A DNA stretch of 10,636 nucleotides. It comes from Bordetella parapertussis. GTDB lineage: Bacteria > Pseudomonadota > Gammaproteobacteria > Burkholderiales > Burkholderiaceae_C. Where the stretch lies: contig CAMCWS010000135.1 of the NCBI GenBank assembly GCA_945882755.1, forward strand, positions 1-10,636, written 5' to 3'. Shown here piece by piece: positions 6,287-10,636 of this stretch. Numbering within the stretch: the stretch's first letter is position 1; each line of letters opens with the position of its first letter. The position numbers and the translations under genes were made by a program. The notes beneath the pieces were generated by a model that worked only from the letters and a program-made list of their open reading frames with translations, did no database searches and was not told the origin of the DNA.

Positions 6287-6709
6287 TTGATATCCTTATT
6301 TCTCGTGAATGCACCAGCAATGGCAGATACAAAAGATTCGGCATTGGGCGTTGCAAACGCATGGGTTGCTGCGGTCAATCAACACGACCTTGATGGCATC
6401 GTCGACAACTTTGCATGCGATGCAAGTTTTTTTGGTACAAGCACGAAAACGCTGATCTCCGATGCCCAAGGTGTCAGGCAGTACTTTGCAAATGTTTTCC
6501 AAGCTTATGCACCGGTCATGGTTGAGCTGGGTCAGGTAACGGTCACTGAACTATCTGCTGACAGTGCTGTCATTACCGGTTTTGATCGTTGGAAAGTCAC
6601 TGTGAATGGTGCGCCAGTAGAAGCAGTTGGAAGAATAAGCATGGCAGTAGCTGTGCGAAACGGTCAATGGAGAATTGTGAGTTTTCATCGATCCATAATG
6701 CCCAATTGA
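6287..6709 (+). CDS. SnoaL/NTF2-like (SgcJ/EcaC, CaMKII-association-type) exported protein, 5' end disrupted
   Basis: Small cone-shaped-fold protein of the SnoaL/SgcJ-EcaC group, whose members bind small ligands or act as isomerases. No reaction can be assigned. The domain spans about residues 17-138: ANAWVAAVNQHDLDGIVDNF near 23-42, a VRQYFANVF helix, and the closing WRIVSFHRSIMPN typical of these families. The open frame offers only TTG at 6287 (MISLFLVNAPAMADT) or ATG at 6320, neither with a ribosome site. An ATG at 6250 lies one base out of frame. Removing one A from the A5 run at 6267-6271 would give MNVINAKLIHAILISLFLV followed by NAPAMA and cleavage before Asp, a complete signal peptide. 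The gene is therefore probably a periplasmic protein of about 152 aa with a 1-nt insertion or base-call error. TAA/TGA context is otherwise clean. Confidence 0.7.
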   Translation: MISLFLVNAPAMADTKDSALGVANAWVAAVNQHDLDGIVDNFACDASFFGTSTKTLISDAQGVRQYFANVFQAYAPVMVELGQVTVTELSADSAVITGFDRWKVTVNGAPVEAVGRISMAVAVRNGQWRIVSFHRSIMPN

Positions 6710-6789
6710 CTTGGATAGCTAATATTGCTTGGCTGTGCATTGACTTCATTTAGACGTTTATTACACAACGTGCCTTCTATGCCTGGTCT

Positions 6790-6927
6790 ATGGATCACAT
6801 ACCTGTATCCACTTTATACGCAATGATCAAAATTCAAAATCCCGAATTTGATCCGTATTTATCTTCCGGAAAACTTGCTCTCAACTGCGTTATGGAATAT
6901 CTGAGATTGAACGATGAGCCAAAGTAA
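6790..6927 (+). CDS. Small hypothetical protein or gene fragment, 45 aa
   Basis: ATG at 6790 to TAA at 6925-6927 gives 45 residues beginning MDHIPVSTLYAMIKIQNPEF and ending EYLRLNDEPK. The composition is mixed and protein-like, with a predicted amphipathic C-terminal helix. The same frame is open upstream to TAG at 6751 (TFITQRAFYAWS), so it may be the tail of a decayed longer gene. No Shine-Dalgarno match precedes the ATG. A TTGACT hexamer sits about 45 nt upstream, with a poor -10. Not recognised. Confidence 0.3.
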   Translation: MDHIPVSTLYAMIKIQNPEFDPYLSSGKLALNCVMEYLRLNDEPK

Positions 6928-6977
6928 TTAGACAGCATCCAGTAACGGCTCGGCTGAGTTGATTGCAGTCGGTTCAA

Positions 6978-7001
6978 TCGACACTGTTACCGCAGTGTTG
7001 A
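6978..7001. repeat. Inverted repeat, 9-bp arms with one G/T pair
   Basis: TCGACACTG and CAGTGTTGA flank the 6-nt loop TTACCG. In RNA this would form a 9-bp stem with one G-U pair. No T-run follows in either direction. It lies about 90 bp beyond the 3' end of the CWC gene and could be an mRNA-end structure or a protein site. Confidence 0.3.
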
Positions 7002-7093
7002 GGAATTACTAGGGTCACTCACAGTCACCTTGCGACGCCGTATTTGCGAAGTGATTGCCGTTTAATCGAGAACAGATTTTTATGACGATTGGT

Positions 7094-7297
7094 TCAGACG
7101 TTAGCGCTGGCACATTTGGCACATATGCAGGCTCGTCCCTTGGCTTCATTAGGCACTTGATTCATGACTTCAGCAACAAACACCGCATCAAAGCACCAGC
7201 AGCGTTCAGGCTTGGTGCCAGAGGCTTTGGCTTTTTCCATGGCGCACACATTCGGTTCTTGACAGATAGGGCAGCGGGTTGGGTCAATGGTGTTCAT
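7094..7297 (-). CDS. Cysteine-rich CWC family protein
   Basis: A 67-aa protein of the Cys_rich_CWC family, a short, conserved and functionally uncharacterised group common in proteobacteria. The pattern is complete: CPIC at 9-12, Cys18 in PNVCAM, CWC at 33-35, and CICAKC at 57-62, eight cysteines in all, consistent with metal (probably zinc) binding, which is inference. No signal peptide or membrane segment. ATG at 7295-7297 has AGGA only 3 nt upstream, a short spacing. The 3' part of that site touches a hairpin. An overlapping plus-strand frame (7055-7306) is the antisense shadow of this gene. It lies 134 bp downstream of the Tim44-domain gene on the same strand. Confidence 0.85.
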   Translation of the reverse strand: MNTIDPTRCPICQEPNVCAMEKAKASGTKPERCWCFDAVFVAEVMNQVPNEAKGRACICAKCASANV

Positions 7298-7302
7298 AAG
7301 TC

Positions 7303-7320
7303 CTAAGCCTATCAGCTTAG
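7303..7320 (-). promoter_or_regulatory. Hairpin overlapping the CWC ribosome binding site
   Basis: On the minus strand CTAAGC, loop TGATAG, GCTTAG forms a perfect 6-bp stem. Its last two bases are the first two of the AGGA (7301-7304) that precedes the CWC ATG, so the folded mRNA would partly hide the ribosome site. It might equally be a DNA operator. Confidence 0.35.
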
Positions 7321-7431
7321 ACGGGTGCTTTCAATCCAGGATTTCGCAGACCTTGAAGAGCTTGCTGAGTTTGTTGTGTCCATATCGAACCATACCTAAC
7401 CCTTAAATGATGACCAGTTATGTAATCAGAG

Positions 7432-8142
7432 TCAGAAACCTTGAATACCTACCAAAAGCCAACCACTGTTGTCATGCTTGCTGCGGGACATGTTCCAGAT
7501 TTCTTTGAATGATTCGGGGAGAGCGTTGGACTCTTCGCGAATCATCCCAGTAAATTCAATGCTGGCCAAATAACCGTCTTGGGGATCTTCAATACCCAAC
7601 AACTTGGCCTCAAGTGAAACCACTTCAGTCATAGACATCTGACCGACTGAGCTTGCCGCATCACGCTCGGCAATTTGAGCCTTGATTTCAGTCAACATGC
7701 TGTCTGTCATCATTTGGCGCAGGCTGGAAGTGTCTGAGCGATCCCAGGCGTCTTGCATGGTCACGAAGTTTTCTTTGGCCTTGGATAAGAATCCATCCAC
7801 ATCAAACCCGGCAGGTACAGACCAATTGGGCTGAAAGCCAGAAACAGCAGAACCAATCATGCTGCCTGTGGAGGAGCTGCGGGTGTTTGGCTGCGACTTA
7901 AACATGGCCGTTGGTTGTTGGGCGGGATAAGCGGCAGAGGCGCCTTGGTAGGCAAGTGACCCAGGGGAGGAACCCATGTTGGCTGCTGCTTTGCGACGCA
8001 TGAAGTATCCGATGGCCATCATGATCGCTAAGGCAATGAGACCGAACATGATGATTTGTCCAAACTCTTCACCGAATCCCAATGAGCTTACCAACCATGC
8101 CTGGCCAAGACCTACTGCGAGACCGCCGAGCATGGCTCCCAT
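7432..8142 (-). CDS. Tim44-domain membrane protein, main fragment
   Basis: This frame holds the body of a bacterial Tim44-domain protein. Seen: a Gly/Ala-rich segment MGAMLGGLAVGLGQAWLVSS, a membrane helix at about 27-48 ending in MRRK, a low-complexity linker at about 52-105, and the Tim44-like domain at about 108-236 (FDVDGFLSKAKENFVTMQDA, WDRSDTSSLRQMMTDSML, ending LLVGIQGF). Bacterial members are anchored in the inner membrane and their role is poorly defined. The mitochondrial name reflects homology only. The frame is open further upstream to 8223 (NASPASPASSAAAVPQRSP), a normal Pro/Ala linker for the family, so ATG 8142 is unlikely to be the natural start. The missing signal peptide lies upstream in another frame. 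It is 60 nt beyond trkH on the same strand and could share its transcript. Confidence 0.8.
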   Translation of the reverse strand: MGAMLGGLAVGLGQAWLVSSLGFGEEFGQIIMFGLIALAIMMAIGYFMRRKAAANMGSSPGSLAYQGASAAYPAQQPTAMFKSQPNTRSSSTGSMIGSAVSGFQPNWSVPAGFDVDGFLSKAKENFVTMQDAWDRSDTSSLRQMMTDSMLTEIKAQIAERDAASSVGQMSMTEVVSLEAKLLGIEDPQDGYLASIEFTGMIREESNALPESFKEIWNMSRSKHDNSGWLLVGIQGF

Positions 8143-8348
8143 AGGGCTTCTTTGGGGTACTGCGGCGGCGGAGGAGGCAGGAGAAGCAGGGCTTGCATTT
8201 TGTGCGGGCTTGGTACCTTGGGTTTAGACACATTGTTGGATTGTTGTCCCATGGATTTTCCTGAGCCCATGCGTCTAGCTGCTTCAGCAGTCAGACTGGA
8301 AAAACCAACCAATAACACCATGGCAATGGAAAGAAAACGATTGTTGAC
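8143..8348 (-). pseudogene. Displaced N-terminus of the Tim44-domain gene (frameshift, no start codon)
   Basis: One frame over from the main fragment, the minus strand reads NNRFLSIAMVLLVGFSSLTA then EAARRMGSGKSMGQQSNNVS, exactly the signal peptide and EAARR-GGGKS type start seen in full-length bacterial Tim44-domain proteins. A single-base loss between about 8210 and 8223 (near CCCAAGG) would explain the shift; restoring one base joins it to GTKPAQNASPASPA of the main frame. A good AGGAG (8355-8359) stands 6 nt before codon GTC at 8346-8348, where ATG or GTG would be expected. The only in-frame ATG (8321) lies inside the hydrophobic core. Intact, the gene would encode about 305 aa. Confidence 0.7.
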
Positions 8349-8408
8349 AGGAAGCTCCTAAATGGATTGATACAACTGAGTTAACCGTATCTCAGAAAAA
8401 TATCGCCT

Positions 8409-9872
8409 TTATTTGCGCCAGAAGTGCGAACTGAACAAAACCAGCACCGACAGCAGCTCCAGTCGGCCCAGCAACATGGCAAAACTCAAAACACCCAGCT
8501 GGAAGGGATTCAGTCCGCCGTAATTGCCCGAGGGTCCGACCTCACCCAAGCCTGGTCCGATGTTGTTAACGGTGGCAATAACCGCCGAAAACGCGGTCAC
8601 GATGTCCATGCCGCTAAGCAAGAGCAGCATGCTCAGACCCATGGTGGCACCGCCATAAATGAGCATGAAGCCCAGCACCGCCGTCATGACCGACATGGGA
8701 ATAACGGTACCGCCCAGCGTGACTGGGTTGACGACACGCGGGTGGATGATTCGCACCAACTCGCGCTGGGCTTGCTTGACCAGCAAGACCATGCGCACCA
8801 TCTTGATGCCGCCACCCGTAGAACCTGCACACGCCGCAAAGCAGCCCAAGAACATCAACAAAATCGGTGCAAACGCCGGCCACTGCGCGTAATCGGTGGC
8901 GGCATAACCGGTGGTGGTAGCCAAAGACACCACATGAAAAGCACTGATGCGCAAGGCTTCCAGCCCGTCTTCGTAAACACCATGGACCAGCAGCAAGGCC
9001 ATCACCAACAAGGTGGAGGCCAACAAGACAGCGAGGTAAGTGCGGATCTCGCCATCGTTGCTGATGGGCAGGATGGAGCGGCTGCGCAGCACAACAAAGT
9101 AGCGCACAAAACTGATCCCCGCCAAGGTCATGAAAACGATGGCCACCCATTCGATCATGGGCGAGTTGAAGTGCCCAAAACTGGCGTCATACGAAGAAAA
9201 ACCACCCAAACCCATGGTGGTGCACATGTGCATGAAGGCATCGGCCCAGCTCATGCCAGCCCAGCGGTAAGCCAACAGGCACGCACCTGAAAACAAGAAG
9301 TAGACCCCCCACAAGCCCCGCGCCGTTTCGGCAATGCGGGGGGTGAACTTGGTGTCTTTCATAGGGCCGGGCATTTCGGTCTTGTACAGCTGCATGCCGC
9401 CCAATCCCAACATGGGCAACACCGCCACCACCAACAGCATGATGCCCAGTCCACCGATCAGTTGCAAAAAGCAGCGCCAGATATTGACGGAAACCGGCAA
9501 ATGCTCTAACCCCGTCAAAGCCGTTGCACCCGTTGCGGTGAGCGCACTCATGGCCTCAAAGTAGGCCTTGAACCAATTGATCTCTGGCACCAAAAACATG
9601 AGTGGTAAGGCCGAGTAAGCGGGCAGCACCAACCACACCAGGTTGACCAGTAAGAAGCCGTCTTTAGCCAACAGTTCGCGCTGGTGGCTCTGCGTGATGG
9701 CTGCCAATACCATGCCGCTGGCAGCAGTCAGGCCAAAACCAGCCAACCAAATCAATTGCAAATCTTGGTGGTCTTCGAACCAAGCCCAAATGCCTGGCAC
9801 CAAAAATGTCACCGAGAATGCAATCAATATGCGTGCCATCAAGGACAGCACGGGTGCGAAGAAAGTGAACAT
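8409..9872 (-). CDS. trkH: Trk potassium uptake channel subunit TrkH
   Basis: Membrane pore subunit of the Trk K+ uptake system, 487 aa, the family's usual length, with four membrane-pore-membrane repeats. The selectivity-filter loops are visible: ALTATGATALTG near 110-121, TTMGLGGFSSYD at 218-229, SLATTTGYAATD at 316-327 and ATVNNIGPGLGEVGP at 433-447, and AGSTGGGIKMVRM at 349-361 is the conserved intramembrane loop region that gates the pore. TrkA, encoded immediately upstream, binds on the cytoplasmic side and controls it with NAD(H)/ATP/ADP. The ATG at 9872 overlaps the trkA stop as TGATG, implying translational coupling. No strong Shine-Dalgarno site is present, as expected for reinitiation. 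Other long open frames over this DNA are antisense or shifted shadows. Confidence 0.95.
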   Translation of the reverse strand: MFTFFAPVLSLMARILIAFSVTFLVPGIWAWFEDHQDLQLIWLAGFGLTAASGMVLAAITQSHQRELLAKDGFLLVNLVWLVLPAYSALPLMFLVPEINWFKAYFEAMSALTATGATALTGLEHLPVSVNIWRCFLQLIGGLGIMLLVVAVLPMLGLGGMQLYKTEMPGPMKDTKFTPRIAETARGLWGVYFLFSGACLLAYRWAGMSWADAFMHMCTTMGLGGFSSYDASFGHFNSPMIEWVAIVFMTLAGISFVRYFVVLRSRSILPISNDGEIRTYLAVLLASTLLVMALLLVHGVYEDGLEALRISAFHVVSLATTTGYAATDYAQWPAFAPILLMFLGCFAACAGSTGGGIKMVRMVLLVKQAQRELVRIIHPRVVNPVTLGGTVIPMSVMTAVLGFMLIYGGATMGLSMLLLLSGMDIVTAFSAVIATVNNIGPGLGEVGPSGNYGGLNPFQLGVLSFAMLLGRLELLSVLVLFSSHFWRK

Positions 9873-10636
9873 CAGCCAAAAAAGGTCGCGCTGACCTGAA
9901 AAAGTTTTTCCACCGCACGCACATCGCGTTTATTAGGGATGAAAAAGATGATGTGATCATCGGCCTCGATCAGGGTGTCGTGGTGAGGCATCAACACCTC
10001 GGATTTATTGCCGTGGCCACGCACTATAGCGCCCATGCTCACGCCTTTGGGCATTTTGATTTGTTCTACACGGCGCCCGACCATTTTCGATGTCTTGAAG
10101 TCACCACGCGCAATGCCCTCCAGCGCCTCGGCTGCGCCACGGCGCAGGCTGTGCACCGCCACCACATCGCCCCGGCGCAGGTGCGCCAACAACTCGCCAA
10201 TCACGGTTTGCGCAGGTGATATCGCAATGTCAATCGTGCTGCCTTGCATCATGTCGGCATACGCACGGCGGTTGATCAGGGCCATGACGCGCCGCGCCCC
10301 CATGCGTTTGGCCAGCATGGCGGACATGATGTTGTCTTCGTCGTGGCTGGTCAGCGCCAGAAACAGATCCATCTCGCCCACATTTTCTTCGTGCAGCAGG
10401 TCTTCATCGGCACCGTCGCCATTCAGAATCAGGGTGCTGGAGGGCAATTGGCTGGCCAAATATGCGCAGCGATTTTTATCGCGTTCTATCAGCTTCACAT
10501 CGTATTTGTCAGCCAGAATACGCGCCAAACGCAAGCCCACCTTGCCGCCACCGGCCAGCATCAGGCGCTTTACGGGCTGGTCAGTTTTGTGGATGCCGGC
10601 CAACACGAAAGTGATTTTGTGGGTGTCGGCTAACAC
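9872..10636 (-). CDS. trkA: Trk system regulatory subunit TrkA, C-terminal part
   Basis: Peripheral cytoplasmic regulator of TrkH. About 255 codons lie in the window; TrkA is normally about 458 aa with two RCK units, so the N-terminal half is outside. Seen: the second Rossmann domain LMLAGGGKVGLRLARILA at about 25-42 (glycine motif), acidic strand end LIERD near 49-53, ILNGDGADEDLL near 71-82, LTSHDEDNI, then an RCK-C domain from about residue 145 ending AVEKLFQVSATFFG. The GTG at the right edge is almost certainly an internal Val codon and not the start. G+C is high (about 60% in a sampled line). Stop shares one base with the trkH start. Confidence 0.94.
   Translation of the reverse strand: MLADTHKITFVLAGIHKTDQPVKRLMLAGGGKVGLRLARILADKYDVKLIERDKNRCAYLASQLPSSTLILNGDGADEDLLHEENVGEMDLFLALTSHDEDNIMSAMLAKRMGARRVMALINRRAYADMMQGSTIDIAISPAQTVIGELLAHLRRGDVVAVHSLRRGAAEALEGIARGDFKTSKMVGRRVEQIKMPKGVSMGAIVRGHGNKSEVLMPHHDTLIEADDHIIFFIPNKRDVRAVEKLFQVSATFFG

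Larger units (their letters stand above)
6710..7093. other. Spacer between SnoaL-like gene and CWC gene
   Basis: 384 bp with no clear gene. It contains a weak promoter-like TTGACT (6740-6745), a 45-codon plus-strand frame (6790-6927) and an inverted repeat (6978-7001). The remaining stretch, 7002-7093, shows nothing I can support. Confidence 0.55.

Noticed and set aside
7055..7306. Plus-strand 83-codon frame
   Set aside because: It covers the CWC gene on the opposite strand, whose eight-cysteine pattern is specific.
8424..9290. Long plus-strand open frame (288 codons) opposite trkH
   Set aside because: It is rich in Gln, His, Arg and Gly with no domain, and trkH on the other strand has all four filter motifs. 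It is an antisense shadow.
10634..10636. GTG as the start of trkA
   Set aside because: The sequence before the second Rossmann motif is normal mid-protein TrkA, and the window edge simply cuts the gene.

Overview
The window looks like chromosomal DNA of a betaproteobacterium, most likely Burkholderiales/Comamonadaceae. This is inferred from the gene families present and how the proteins read: a long PhoX-type phosphatase starting MAKDFDSMEDSNRS, a Tim44-domain membrane protein, a short cysteine-rich CWC protein, a trkA-trkH pair and NhaD. No search was run. There is no rRNA, tRNA, CRISPR array, intact mobile element or prophage gene. By eye, composition changes along the window: sampled lines of the antiporter/ligase block (about 2.1-4.4 kb) are near 43-50% G+C, against about 60% in trkA.

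Layout. (1) 1-1586, minus: 5' three quarters of a PhoX-family alkaline phosphatase, running off the left edge, with a possible Pho-type promoter around 1673-1695. (2) 1587-2117: gene-poor, with two doubtful small frames and a possible gene remnant. (3) 2118-4419, minus: a two-gene operon of a Kef/CPA2-type cation:proton antiporter and a YbdK-type carboxylate-amine ligase, overlapping by 11 nt. (4) 4420-4849: non-coding, with direct repeats, two hairpins (one terminator-like on the minus strand) and a palindrome close to nhaD. (5) 4850-6148, plus: nhaD. (6) 6250/6287-6709, plus: an exported SnoaL/NTF2-like protein whose signal-peptide start is out of frame by one base. (7) 6710-7093: non-coding apart from a 45-codon frame. 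(8) 7094-7297, minus: CWC protein. (9) 7432-8348, minus: Tim44-domain gene split by a frameshift and lacking a normal start codon. (10) 8409-10636, minus: trkH and the C-terminal part of trkA, joined by a TGATG stop/start overlap.

The unifying theme is monovalent-cation and pH homeostasis: Trk K+ uptake, NhaD Na+(Li+)/H+ exchange and a second CPA-type antiporter occur within 8 kb, although they form at least three transcription units. The most unusual items are the antiporter, whose expected membrane ND/DD ion-binding motif reads Asn-Cys, and its translationally coupled partner from the glutamate-cysteine-ligase-like family. Two single-base frame disruptions (SnoaL-like and Tim44 genes) lie within 2 kb and are either real decay or sequence errors. 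I do not see a clear new multi-gene defence or metabolic system.
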